64,000 nt of DNA from Membranipora membranacea (taxonomy: Eukaryota > Bryozoa > Gymnolaemata > Cheilostomatida > Membraniporidae): NCBI GenBank assembly GCA_914767715.1, contig OU612065.1, positions 1,364,001-1,428,000 of the forward strand. The letters are read 5' to 3'. This document shows, piece after piece, positions 37,544 to 50,215 of the stretch; positions within the stretch are counted from its first letter, which is position 1; every line of letters starts with the position of its first letter. The notes under the pieces were generated by a model. That model was not told where the DNA came from. It was given only the letters and a program-made list of their open reading frames with translations, and searched no databases. Position numbers and translations under genes: made by a program.

Positions 37544-40500
37544 ATGGCTCAAAAGCAAAATGATAACAATTACATTGATCTCTGCGACTCACAATCACCT
37601 GAGAAAACCTCCACCACCTCACAGCCAAGCACATCGACGTCCCGTACATCACAGCCTAGCGACTCACATGCCAGTACCTCTCGAGCGGGGCGAGACTCTC
37701 CTGAGCTAGAGGTATAGTATAAATGACTAAATTTTATCGATGATTATTGACAAGATTTTAGATCTTTGTTTAGTTTTTTGTTTATAGTTTGTAACTATAA
37801 AGAAGCACTTAGATAATTTGTCGTGCCCGAGAATTTGAGATAAATTGAGGATTATTTACTCAAAATAATAGAATTTTGGAAGCCAACGTATTTTCAGAAT
37901 TCATCGGCATTTGAATTGCTACGCTACTGCTAGGTGCAAAAATATCGCACCTTTATCGACTGATGACTCTTACAACATTGTGTCATCACAAGTCATGTGA
38001 CCTGCAGGACATGTTATGATGTGAATGTTCTACCTGGTTTGAAGCTGAATGTTATCAGTTCTTATGTGTTGCCTATGATAACTCATTGAGGATAATTGAG
38101 AAAATATGATTAATGATATTGAAGGATTGGAGTGCGATTATCTCCTCCGATTACATACCAGAAGTGTGTATGATGGAGTGTGGATGTTGTTTTGGGGAGG
38201 AAGATGTAGAGAAGATGGTACAATGTAGTGACGGGCATCTCTTCTGTTCTGAGTGTCTACAGCGGTATGCTCAAGAGGCTATTCATGGCCAAGGAAAGGT
38301 AATTCTACCATCTACATAATATGGGCCCTCATACTGAAGTCCTAGCCTTCACTCTTGATACTTGTAAACAGTTACACTGTGATCATAAATATCGGGATCT
38401 GTAACAGAACGTGGACGTTGATTTATTCGGAACAAAATTACTACTGGTTTTACCCTACTGCTTATATCCTACTGCTTTTATCCTGATTGATTCTGTTATA
38501 TTTCAGTCGCAACTCACTTGTATGACAGCAGATTGTGAAGCACAGTTCCCACGAAGTAAGCAACAATAAAATCATAAATATAGCTTAACACCTGAATGAT
38601 GGTTTGGAGATACAAACAATACCTACTTGGGTTTATTAATAAACACATTTTAGTGATTGTGTCCAGAACTCAACAGGGAAGGATGATAGCAGAATGGATG
38701 TTTAACAATTGGCTTCAACACCAGTCACGACCAAAATTATAAATCGATGATGATGATGATGATGATAAAATGATTATAATTGACTTGCTCTGGTGCATAG
38801 TGATACTGTCTAATATTACTGTTAGGCCAGATGAGGAGAGCGCTGACAGAGGATTTAATAAACAAGTTTGATGAGCGGGTACAGGAAGAGTCTCTGAACC
38901 TGGCAGCGTTACAGAATCTGGTGCGCTGTCCGGAGTGCAACTACGCTGCTGAGATCGTGGACGAGGAGCAGAAGGTACTGTAACTGTTACACGCTTAACC
39001 TTCTAACCTGTAGGTCTAGATCCAAGTTTTAATTGGATGGATGGATTTATTACTATCATAGACAAAAATTTGTCACGAAATACATTGTTAATACTGACAA
39101 GAAAGAAAAACATGGAAAAAATCAGATCTCTGTTGTATAAAAAGTTTTTTAGAATAGTATATTATTAAGTGCATGTATGAGATGTCTTAAAAAGCTGTCT
39201 CTACCCCATGTACCCCGATATTTAACGGTGCGGTAGCGACCTGAGGGGCATTTAGTTAGAAAGTCATTGATAAAGTGCTCTTCATCGTGTATGTACCGTA
39301 GTCCAAGTGTCTTGATCTGGTTGGCCACCAGAGCATCTATATCGGGGTGCTCAATCCCTAACTTGGCGGCATCTTTAAATATTTTGCGTAATTGGTCTCA
39401 TAACTTAAATAGACAAGTTACAAAATCTTCCCATAAAACTGAAACGAGACAAGCTACAAAAAATTCTCGGTTCCAGGATAATATTAGGGATCACAGTCAA
39501 CATAATACAGCTGTCTAATCGTATCCAGGCAAATATAGTTAGTTTGCAGGGTTGTTTTTACTATCGTTTTGCGATCTCAACTGTGAATCTAAGAAACATT
39601 TTCCAATCTAACAATGATGGGCTAAGGTCTTGTATCACCCTGACTTACAGACAAAGAAAAAAGTAAAAATTTTAAACTGTCTTTTAGACTTCAAGCAGCC
39701 AGACACAGTTGCAAATAACCTTCAAAACTGCCTTTGGTACTGCTGGCTTCAAATAATATGCGAAAAGCTTAAGATCTTTGATGTTGAAGTTGTTGTGACT
39801 CTACTGAGACGCACACATTTTTTTTCTTTTTGTTTCATTGCTCTAGATGAGTCATAAGAGTTTTTAAGTTGTGGCATCCTATCATCTTGCATTAATGATC
39901 TAATGATACTAATGATTAATGATACTAACTTAAGTAAGGTCAACATCACCATTACCACCATCTCTAAATCTATCATTATCCATCCTCAATCAAATGAAGG
40001 TGCATTTTTAGCCACTTTTAACTGACTATACATTATTATTATTACCTTTATTCTGACTATTGATTTTTCACCCAGAGTGTTAAACCTTTAAAAGTCTCGT
40101 TACATAAAAAGTGACACCTTGTATTAAAAAGACTGTGTTATAAAAATTCAGTAAAAATAATTTTAAAGAGTAAATTACACCAGTTTGCTTTTATGCCTCA
40201 TGGTATCAACTGTACATATAGCGACTAAAGTATCATCCTCAGCTGCAGTACTGAGCCCTAGCATTGTTTTTTAACAAGTCCCAAATATTGTCTCTTTACA
40301 CATCTCACGCATATCTAACATTTCTCATCAGCCTTCACTAGAATAGCAGATCTAATCCCATCACTGCAACACCTTGACTCAAACATTACACGATGGATTA
40401 TAAGCTACCTCAGTAATCGGGACAACAAACAATATTCACTAATGATTTACTCTCAGACACAATCTTTATCAACACTGGCACCCTACAAGGATCTGTACTA

Positions 40501-43500
40501 AGTCCTCAATTGTTTCATTGTATACTGATGGTATTAGATCTAGATGTCATAACTTTCTTATTTTAAAATAGGCAGACTAGGGGTCCCAGCAATGGGCCAT
40601 GTAAGGCCAACAGCCCTAACACGTACGCTGTGTTCATAGGGTGGCAATGGTGGAGTGGAATGAGCTATGGGACAAGAGTAAATAATTCTGAGTTGTGAAT
40701 AACAGGCATTCTAATTACCGCCATCACCCATTCTTTTTTGGGGATGGTGAGATGGCGCAATCGGTTTGCGCGCTTGCTATTCACTGCCAGGCGATTAGTG
40801 CCGCAAGAGTTGTGGATTCGAATCCCATTGGGGGAGCTTTCAAGGTTGATTTTTCCAGCCCCCAGCACCCTCGGTGTATACCTATTCTGTCAGAACATTC
40901 ATATTTTAAAATAGGCAGATGATACTTGTTTGATTGGAGACATTGGTAATTCCTCTATTTTTCTGAAGTAAACAGAATATCTAATCAATGCTCAGATCTG
41001 GACCTCCTTTCAAACCCAAGCAAAGCAAAAAATATGTACTTTTCAACTAAACATGATAAACCCTTCAGCCCAAGACTTTTACTAATTGGGTCAGTTATAT
41101 CTTTTTGTGAGACTGCTAAATATCTTGCTGTTGAGATTGATCAGAAACCACGCTCGAAAGGTTATTTGTAAAGTAAATCAAAGGATGATCATAGTTAAAA
41201 ACTTTCTGTATCTTAGTACCAAGCGACTAGCATGCATGTATTTTAAAAGTTTTATTGTGTCACTCATGATGTACTGTCTCCGAGTCCTCTATCCTGCCAT
41301 TTACCAACAGGATAAGAAGGATATTCGTAAAATATTTAGAGATGCTTCCTCACTATTACTAGAACTCGAATACAATCTAGTTAACACACATTCAAAGAAT
41401 CGGGTTGTCGTACTGCCTGCGGAATAGATTGGTTTTTGGGACACTAATACTATTTTCTAACCCCATTTTTGCACGGAAGACATCTTCAGTATTTTCACAT
41501 GCGCACCAGCAACCTTCTTCTCACAACTTTCATAGTTAGTGATAGCCATAAAATCCCTTCAACCCTTCCACAGCGGAGGGTGAGCAACTCTGAATTCCGG
41601 CAAATGGACAAACTGTTTTAATGTATTATGTAATGTATTATAGGTGTTTGTGTGTCCCCAATGTGAGAAGAGATCATGTAGACACTGTCACGCAGACTGG
41701 AACGATCACGAAGGTCTGACGTGTAAACAAGTCGAGAATAAAGATGAGACTAGTTTGAGAACAAAATAGTAAGTTGTCTCCTCTCTTCACTTTTTAGTCA
41801 TGAACTGGCCACAACAGAAGGCATGTATACTGTATGGGGCGCTTCAATTTATCACTGCAACAACAGAATCACTATTAGCCAACATATATGGGTAGAGTAG
41901 ACAACTTAGTAACTTACACTTACACTAATAATACTTGTGGTGTATTTCTGTATCAGTGAAGAGAAGATGACAGCCGCGAGAGTGAGACATTGTCCTAAAT
42001 GTAAGACTCCTCTACTGAAGGAAGGAGGATGTAATAAAGTGACATGTAGATGTGGAGGTACAATCTGCTATATCTGTAGAAAAGAAAAAGTATGTTCTTA
42101 TTCACGTATTCCTTGTTCACCGTATGCCAGTATGAACTAGCACGTTAGAATAAAACCAGCCTAATACATTTATCAAATACTAACACAGTTATTCACTACA
42201 CATGATCAAGCGAAGTTTTCTTATTTATGTAGAAAGTTTTGTTGTATTTCTCTCATGAGTTTTTTTGTGCTGTTGTATAGATTGAGTATGAGCATTTCTG
42301 TCAGCACCCTGGACCTTTTGATAAGGTGTTAGGATGTAGAAACTGTAAGAAATGTAGTCTGTGGACAGATGGTGAGGCTGATGATCGCAGGATCATAGAA
42401 GAGCTCAAGGCTCAAGGCCAGCTCGAGAGGACAGAGTTAGGTTTGTACCCTCTGTACTCACTCAGAATTATCCAATAATCCAATATCCTGTTCATCAATA
42501 GAGAAAAATTTGATTATTGTGCCACTTTCAAATTTACAGTTAAAGCCGTCCTGTCAGTCTTATAACAGAACCAGTCGCACAAGGACATTATCAGGTCGTA
42601 CTGCATATAGAGTAGTACTTCATCAATTTGAACTATATCTCATGATTTCAACTATTCGTATATCATAATTGAACCAAAATTGTAAAATCGACCAAAAAAG
42701 TTGAAAAATCTTAGGGTGTCCCCCTATTGTGATTAGTGGGTGCAAGCATTATCGTGCTGTGTGCACCTTCTTTGAGCTCTGGTGATATTGATACCGACAG
42801 CTCAAGTGCACTTATAATACCTCATCAATGTATGGAAATTATACACAAAACTCTACATTCAATCTGGCTTCTTCATTTTCTTTAAGGCCTAATTCACCAA
42901 TTGGAAGCTTAATCAGAATTAAATGTAAAGGGCTTCATATGGTTGTAATTTGTCGAAGCATCATGCATCCGACATTAACTTTCTATCAAATTACATGCTC
43001 TCTGATAATTGACAGGATTCTCAGAAGAAAGGCATATCGGTGCTCCTCCTGATGCCAAGGATAAGGCAGCATCGTCACAAGGTCAACCTGGAAGGCACAT
43101 GTATAATGTTAGGATTCCAGCACCTATAAACTACCCACTACCAGGGGTACAACCAAGGCCTCTCAGCCCAAATCCACCTTTTATACCTCCCGGTACAGAT
43201 GCAAAGAATGTAAGAAGAATGAATAGAAAACATAGCCAAGCTATGAGAAGGTATGTTCGTGACATTCAAGACTATGAGCGTAACCTGGGTAACAGGGTAA
43301 ATCAGGCTCGACATGAGCCACCAGCTATGCAAGCTATGGTTCACAATGCTCCTCCTCACCAACAGCCATTTTACTTACCTCCCGTTCCAGCGCTGCCGAT
43401 TCCTGCAGTGGCAGCTGATCTTCTCACCGGGAGAGGAGGAGCAGTGAATCTTCCTGATCGAGTTATCAGACTCCCACAGCAGCAACCAGCTGATATATTT

Positions 43501-46500
43501 ATGAGAGCAGCTGTGAGGGCTCGAGCTCCGGCTACTCATACAGCACCACACCAGCCTGTAGCACCACATCAGACTGCGCATCAGCCTGCACCTGTAGCTC
43601 ATCCAGTACAAGCTGAAAACGCACTCACTCATTACCGGGGGATTGCTGCCCAAATAATTGCTCATAATCCACGTCAACCTCAACAAAACTTTCCCAGAAC
43701 TGCTACCGCACGGCAGGAAGCTGGTATGCCCAATGTACAGAAAAGGTTCAATCAAACAGCAGCTCCACCCGTGGCTTCTGCAGCACATCCTGCGGCTCCG
43801 GCAGCTCGTCCCGTTGCTCCGGCAGTACAGACCATGGCTCCGGCATATCTTCCGGTGGCTCCCGCTCCACGCAGATTCGCTCATGCTCCTCCTCGAGCTC
43901 CTGCTAATCGACATACTGTTAGTACACCTCCTCCACCTCCACAAAGAACAATGTCTACACATAACTTACACAATCACACAAGAGACACAGTAGATCCTGC
44001 TATAGTGCCACCAGGTGCTGGTCCTCCAAAGCGTGTCTCAACCGCAGTCAATACAAAAAGGAAAACACCCCCAAGTACTGCCATAAATAGAAATGATGTG
44101 GCGATGACCACGCCCACTCGACCTGCTGCTGCTGCTGCTGTGTCACCAGTCACCACTCATATAACCTACAGTCGTCCTGCATCGAGCACTCCTGCTGCAG
44201 GTAACTCAGCATCCACATCAAATTGTACAACACCAAAGAGAGCACCCCAAACTCAGCTGTTTAATAACAACCAGGTGATCCCTGCAGATAACAAACCTGC
44301 AAACCAAACGACAATAATTTGGAATTATTGTCGTAAGAATATCTCTGGCTCATCTTTATCTGAGTTGTCAGCTGTTCCACTGAATATCAACCCACCTAAA
44401 CCATCAACCGATGGTGAGTACCCTATGAGTAATTTACACACAAACAGCCAATTACACACAAACAGCCCTCTTGTACATAATCAACCAATACATCAAGTGA
44501 ACTGGAATCTCGATCTGTATATCGGCTTTTTATGTTCAAGTTGTTGTGGTAAATCTACCTTTGTTTAATCCATTACAGGAGTGGGTACAAAGAGAACAGC
44601 AAATGGAACCGTGATAGCTCATAAACCCACACCAGGTAATTACTCACCTCTTCTAGTGAATAACAAACTGTACCTGCTTCAGCTTCAGCTTCATTTTGTG
44701 GCCCTTTTGCTCTCTTCAATGGGTGGGTTTGAGGAAATGATGAATGAAGTGTATTTTTTCACATTTACGCTCATATTTAAAACACATTGCTGTCTTGAAT
44801 GTAAACAAAAAATTGTATTGGCATTCATATCATGGGACTTGCACTGTGATTTCTATACCTGTAACCTGTCCTGTATATCCTAGGATGGCTCAGCTTAAAA
44901 ATCAGTTGAGAAATCTGGTACAGTACCATGTAATAAGCTGATGTATTTGTGTGTAAGGTAATGAATGTGTGTTTTATGTTGTAGATCCTCAGCCATCTAC
45001 TAGTGCAACTCAAAATCACAGCGTAGTGAGACAATGTGAGTATGGGTTATGTATCCTTACCACATGGCCTACCATTGGGTAACGCATAATATAGGGTTCT
45101 GGTGGTAATTTTTCTAAATTATAATCTCACCATAAGTGTAATCATGGGCCATGTGACACATTCTACTTATAAGCATACATGTATGTCATGTTATCTGATC
45201 CTTAAATTTCCATCATGTTTTTTAACATTTTGTTTTGCACGTCAATTCTTAAAAGCTGCAAATCTGTTTTTTTTGGACTGTCTATACAGTTGACACAAAA
45301 ACTTAACATGGCTGTGAGTGGTGTGAATGACCCCGTTTCCTTGTCTTGAGTCTGGCCTTGTAATGGGTAGACACCCTTAATGATGGTGGGACCGTTCCAC
45401 CTTTAATCAAGTAGCACGGCCAGCGCAGAGCGCACCAAGTATTGAGTGATGGTGATTTCTTTCATGTTTCTCATTATTGATACTCCTAACTAAATTAAAT
45501 ACTCAAGTTGATTTGCAGCGATGATTCCAGTTTAATTATTTGTATAATAAGAGACAGAGTCCTAACACATTAAAAATGTACCCAATAAAAAGTATTTAAT
45601 CTAGAATTAAAACAGGTCTATTTACTCAAGTTAAAATGTTTAATAAAAACCAGCGCACTCCGAAGTCCTCTCAAACAGTACGTGCATCGGTTTATATACA
45701 GCATGATTAACATAAAAAAAAGTATAATATATATATATCCTAACTAAGGCCGAGGGCGGTACTTCAGTCAGACCGGGCATATAATACGGGGACAGGGCAA
45801 CAGAGCAAGTCATTTTCATAAATGGCAAATGAGGTAAACATACATTAGAGCGAATTTGTTTATGGACGGTCTGGCATGCACTTGCAAACCGTTGCAGAGT
45901 AGATTGCATGTTTTCCAGCACCGTTGGTAAACGGTGAAAATTATATAATAATAATATTTTACTCGGTATTTTCTCTGAGTCTGAAAATAGATTTAATCGG
46001 TTAAGTTCTCTAGAAATTATATAATACGTCTGGCAGAATTGTGAACAACAAGGAGTTGTGTTACCTCTTGTCTAGTATCATTACAGGCCTCTTACACTGA
46101 GATCTTCCCTTACTGATATGTATGTCTGACATGATACAGTTGTTTATTGTAGCTGGAGTTGCTGAGAGATCTATACTATCAGACAGTGATGATGACGATC
46201 TGCTTTTCCATGAAGTGAGTACACAGGCTATGGGAATTTTCGTACATACGCATCTCAAAGGGGGTTTAATCAACTCTTAAAATTAAGTGATTACTGATGT
46301 AAGCCATGCTGCTTTTCTCTGCTTGTTTACATGATATTCATAGAAACATAGTATTTCCTTAAAATGTTTGGACTTAAAATATCATCGGAAAGACACAAGT
46401 GCGTTTAGTAAAACCTCTCCTGGAGGAAGTCGTTGGGGATGATAGAAACTGTGCTGTCTTATTTCACAGCGGATATTATTGCCTTATCCGGCTTATGAAC

Positions 46501-47130
46501 ATGGAGAGATCTCTTTTGGAGAATGGCGAAATTCATCCCTCCATTGTGTTTGAGTTTAAGATAAGAATAAAGGTGGTAGTTGGAATGACACCTAAACAAC
46601 CAATCTATACCGACAGCGATGTGTTTGTGCCTCTTTCTGTTTATGTCTTGATATAAACTCGATCATCATCATTGTTTCTATACAGAGCAGCTTTTGTCCG
46701 CAATTCCCCGAAAATAATTGATCAATATTTTGTTTTTGTTTTCTAGGTTATGCCGGGTAATAACAATAGAATAACGACTAACAATATTCAGTGTGCTCAC
46801 TCATCTCAGTCCGCCTCTTCCTCCTCAAACTCAGCAGCGATAGCTCCTAATACACCTTCGCTGCCGGGGGTCATCGCTGGAGGTAACGACGAAGATATCA
46901 ACAGGCTTCAGTCAGAACTGAATGAGATGGAGACACGTATGACTCGTGATCTGGAGAGGGAGCATGAGGCCCGTATCGATGCCATGTATACAGCCATGGA
47001 GCAGGAGAGAGCAGAGCTCAGCAGATTCATAGCTGGTAAACAGGAAGATATTAATCGAAAACGAAAACTAAGAATTGCAGCTGGAGATCCACCGGCGAAG
47101 AAACCAACCTCTGAGAGATTTGAACTTTGA
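37544..47130 (+). CDS. RNF216: RNF216-like RING-IBR-RING (RBR) E3 ubiquitin ligase
   Basis: Twelve exons: 37544-37711, 38125-38298, 38507-38555, 38826-38974, 41644-41768, 41957-42089, 42281-42440, 43016-44413, 44579-44635, 44985-45035, 46153-46214, 46747-47130; 2910 nt, 969 residues. RING1 is in exons 2-3 ([20 protein letters not shown]), the in-between RING in exons 4-5 ([29 protein letters not shown]) and RING2 in exons 6-7. RING2 holds [18 protein letters not shown]; by the parkin pattern GGC-N (Cys247) is the catalytic cysteine that receives ubiquitin. HFCQHPGPF follows, as in RNF216. Exon 8 (1398 nt) encodes a long Pro/Ala/Gln/His-rich, probably disordered region. Exon 11 gives an acidic [12 protein letters not shown] block resembling a SUMO-interacting motif, and exon 12 a charged coiled coil. 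Vertebrate RNF216 has a long N-terminus; here only ~70 Ser/Thr-rich residues precede RING1, while the C-terminal tail is much longer. Substrates are not predictable. Confidence 0.93.
38747..38766. repeat. (GAT)n microsatellite
   Basis: Short run of GAT triplets in an intron of the RNF216-like gene. Confidence 0.85.
39030..39400 (-). mobile_element. LINE 3' fragment, minus strand
   Basis: Read on the minus strand, about 39393-39185 encodes the C-terminal end of a LINE protein, including [20 protein letters not shown]. Non-coding 3' sequence and an (ATCC)n tail at about 39037-39050 follow. The segment 58490-58700 is a homologous fragment with a different simple tail, so this is a second LINE family, distinct from the KYADDT copies on the plus strand. 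It sits in intron 4 of the RNF216-like gene. Confidence 0.75.
39401..40329. other. Intron 4 of the RNF216-like gene, between two LINE fragments
   Basis: No exon of the ligase is expected here, because exon 4 ends at 38974 and exon 5 begins at 41644 in phase. Short open frames on both strands may be further LINE debris, but no motif is recognisable. Confidence 0.55.
40330..41420 (+). mobile_element. Decayed LINE, interrupted by a SINE-bearing insertion
   Basis: Part 1 (40330-40576) reads as reverse transcriptase with [13 protein letters not shown] near 40477, the classic QG..LSP motif. After the insertion, part 2 resumes at ADDT (about 40915), then degenerate thumb sequence and an open frame at 41086-41427 ([20 protein letters not shown]). 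Several stops and frameshifts break it. It lies in intron 4 of the RNF216-like gene, in the same orientation. Confidence 0.8.
40577..40901 (+). mobile_element. Insertion containing a tRNA-derived SINE head, with 18-bp target duplication
   Basis: The 18-bp direct repeat TATTTTAAAATAGGCAGA flanks it (40559-40576 and 40902-40919). Inside, TGGCGCAATCGG (40753-40764) is a polymerase III A box with one mismatch and GATTCGAATCC (40815-40825) a B box with one mismatch. The spacing is too wide for a working tRNA. A duplication of this length is typical of LINE-driven insertion. About 165 bases precede the tRNA-like head and are unexplained. Confidence 0.8.
45036..46152. other. Intron 10 of the RNF216-like gene
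   Basis: Bounded by T|gtgagt and TTGTAG. AT-rich, with short AT runs near 45726. No repeat family or exon recognised. Confidence 0.6.
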
Positions 47131-48791
47131 GATATTAGAGCTCCGAGGTAGTTGAGCTCTGAGACTAAGTAGTTGGACTGATTTACTTGTAATATTGGTA
47201 GGGGTTGAGTCATGCAGGCAAAAAGACATATCTATGTAAATATTTATATCATTTATACTATCCTCATACTGATAAAGAGCCGGTGCTGCAGATAACTAAT
47301 TAGAGAAATAGAGCATATTTTATAGTCTTCTGTACAAAGTTTAAGTGTACATCAACCTTTTTTTGTGTTCAGATGATGCTAAATTTATGCGCTGGCATCG
47401 CATAATCAAATTTTCACTTTTTTGAAGAAAAATTAATTATTATTTCGATCGTCATTCGCAGGCTTGCCATATTCATATTTTTGACCTGTCAAATCCAGAC
47501 AACTTAGAAATCGTTTTTGAGGAAGAAAATAAGGATGAGATATTTAGCCAGCAAATCAGTTGTGCAGAAAATGTCCATATTTCATTACAATTTAGGCTGT
47601 TATGGCGGACATTAATTTCCTAGTCAATAGTACATAAAATCACGTTATAGACTAGTATAAAAATGCATGGATAGGTTGTCAAAAAGCAGTTACAGTATAT
47701 AGTTGCATATTGGGGGATCCCCAAGCCAAGCGTTTGAGGGCAAGTGTTTAAGGTTCAGGTGAAAATACTTAGTACTAGAGCTTAACTTACAGCACCAAAA
47801 AGCGAACATATTTTTACCTGTGCATCATGGACATACTCTAGACATCTTGCTTCACATCATATTCTGCTGTAGTTAAGTTTTGATGTGCTAGAAAGATGGT
47901 TAAAAACAGAAATTTCATTGGTATCAAAAATAAAAAGGATGGGACACATGGGAACAGGTAGATAGTCTTGAGAAATGGCAGCCCCAACATGGCAGCTAAT
48001 AGGTTACAATTGTGACATTTGGAAATGGGTGGTTGATTTTGTAATGCCACGAACTCGTATTGGAGCCGTCTGAGCACTTAGACTACCTGGGACCAGGGAG
48101 GGTGGGATATAACATCGAATCAAGCCAATGAACCTCATGGATCAGGAGCCCACCTTGCTTTCACACTAATAAAGTTGAGAGCTGACAACTACTAATTGTT
48201 ATAAAATGTGTGAAGAGAATCAAAGTAGTGAGTCTACATTAACATTTTTCATTCCAATGAATATTTAAAATTACTGTGAGTGTGGCTTTAGGCAAGGGTA
48301 TTACCATTAGTTTTTTATTACCCTTGCTTTAGGGGGTTAAATTACATAAATTCATTGTATTTAGCATAGCTTACTGAGGCTTATGCAAGTCTAGTGGTAT
48401 ACCACTGTGACACTATCACCACTGGACTAGACCAAGGGCCTGTAGCTGTACTTAATTAGGCTTAGTAACTCTGATGAGTCCCTACCATAGATGGAGGCAT
48501 AGATATGTAGGACTGCCACATCTCCTAACTTTGGGCTTAGGGTGGGGCCAGTGAGAGGGATATGCAGTCGATAGTCTTCTATGCCCTATTCTACTATTGG
48601 CTACAAATGCTGTTGCCTGTCAAGACAGTCTATACTGATACTCATACTGCTTCTCCACATTACAGAGAAAGTTCAGTCTGTATGGGCAGTAGCCAGTTTT
48701 ATGAAAGTGTCATAGTAGAGTACAGGGTTTGTCGGTGCAGCCCATGTTGCGTGCATTCCAATCCAACTGTGACACTCGGCTGTTGTGAGAC
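47131..48791. other. Intergenic region downstream of the RNF216-like gene
   Basis: Presumably begins with the 3' UTR. A single arm of the 21.86-kb hairpin family is at 48509-48537, and an imperfect inverted repeat (AGTCTAGTGGT..ACCACTGGACT) at about 48389-48431. No gene seen. Confidence 0.55.
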
Positions 48792-48885
48792 ATGTGGCAG
48801 GTGCTGTATGGGACATGTCTTGCAGCACTCATGCGGCCCCTACAGCACAAACAACAATGTTTTATAAACCTTGAGTGCTGTAAGC

Positions 48886-49095
48886 TGTAGTGCAAGGCAT
48901 TATAGACTGCAGATTGTAAATAGGGAAAGACAGATAAGAGTGCTGCATAAGAACTCAGGCTACATCCGGGAATGCGCAGGAAAGACGCATTAATAATCAT
49001 GCTGGCTTAGGGAGGAGAAGAGAATGGGAGAAGACACAGAAGTTGTACCAATACTGGACACCTCAGCATATCTCATGTAAGTTGAATACACTACA
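48886..49095 (+). repeat. 5' LTR of the gypsy element
   Basis: 210 bp, begins TGTAGTGCAAGG and ends ACACTACA, giving short terminal inverted repeats TGTAGT/ACTACA. Differs from the 3' LTR by four substitutions. Confidence 0.96.
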
Positions 49096-49112
49096 TGGTG
49101 TCAGAAGTAAAC
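49096..49112 (+). other. Primer-binding site
   Basis: TGGTGTCAGAAGT immediately follows the 5' LTR. A TGG start directly after the LTR is the usual tRNA 3'-end complement for minus-strand priming; the particular tRNA was not identified. Confidence 0.75.
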
Positions 49113-49163
49113 TAAAGAGTATTAGTGAAGGTTTTGATCTAATAGGTGGCAGAGGAGGCCATA

Positions 49164-50215
49164 TTTGAGAGAGAGGAAGAGTGAGGTCTTTGAATCAATA
49201 ACCGACATTGATAACGTTACAAACATGGGCAATAAATTTAGAAGGAGTGTTAAGACTCCAGTGTTTAGCATGGAGAATGGTGCTGAGTTGGAATGTTGGA
49301 GGAAGTTTATCAGACGTTTTGAAATAGCTGTGATTGGTGCAGGGTTGAGATACAAGGACAGTGATTGAATTAGGTCCAGGAGAATGGCAGAAGATAGTCA
49401 AGTAGATAAGTTTGAAATAGAGCAGAGAAAAGCGGCATTACTGCAGATAGCATGGGGGAGTATGGTATGAACATCTTTGAGACATGGGATGGTGATGGGG
49501 ATGCCATGCAATATGAGCAACTGAAATTGGCGTTTGACAACCATTTTGCAAGCAGGGAAAAAATAGTCACGACCAGACACAGGTTCTTATGTATGGAGGA
49601 GAGATGAGAGATTAGACAAGTATATAGCAAGGGTAGAAAGGAGTGGCAGTAAATGCAGATGGGGCGGATTGGAAGAAGAGATGAACACCCTCATTGTTAT
49701 CAAAGGAATGCATGTAGATAAGATAAGAGGTGAGCTGCTGTTGAAAAAAGAGTTAACTTTAGCCAAGGTGAAAAAAATTTGCAGTAGATATGAATCAGCC
49801 CAGGCTGGAGCCAAAATTATCAAGTCAGGAGAATCTAAGCCTGTTTGAGAAGTTGACCTAGTTGAAGTTAGTCAGGAGAACTCAACAGGTTGATAAAGAG
49901 CAAACAGATATAGACAGGGTTGGAGCAAGTAATTTTAGTTCAGGATTCACAGATCGTGGAGGTAGTAGAGGCCGGGGCAGAGGCCGAGGTTGTTGGACAT
50001 GTGGACGCTACGGGAGTCATGATTACAGATCGTGTGCGGAGAAGATGAGGAATGAGAAAGGAGAAAAGAGTGGTCAGAGGGAGGCCCTCAAATGTTATGT
50101 GTGTGGAGAGCCTTCGCACATAGCTAAATTCTGTCCAAACAAGTTTGCAGGCAGAGAAACAGGAAAAGGGGAGATAAATGCTGTAGCAGGATACTCCAGC
50201 GATGAATCGTTATGA
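49164..50215 (+). pseudogene. Gag of the gypsy element (interrupted)
   Basis: An N-terminal open stretch ends at TGA 49366-49368. The middle is open only in pieces. A final clean stretch from 49862 ends at TGA 50213-50215 and holds an arginine/glycine-rich basic run, then two zinc knuckles. The second, CYVCGEPSHIAKFC, fits CX2CX4HX4C exactly; the first (CWTCGRYGSHDYRSC) has one extra residue before the histidine. Gag would form the capsid and bind genomic RNA. As it stands it cannot give one continuous protein. Confidence 0.85.

Noticed and set aside
43138-44156. Long open frames on the minus strand and in the second plus frame over the RNF216-like exon 8
   Set aside because: Shadows of a repetitive Pro/Ala/Gln-rich coding exon; no domain of their own.
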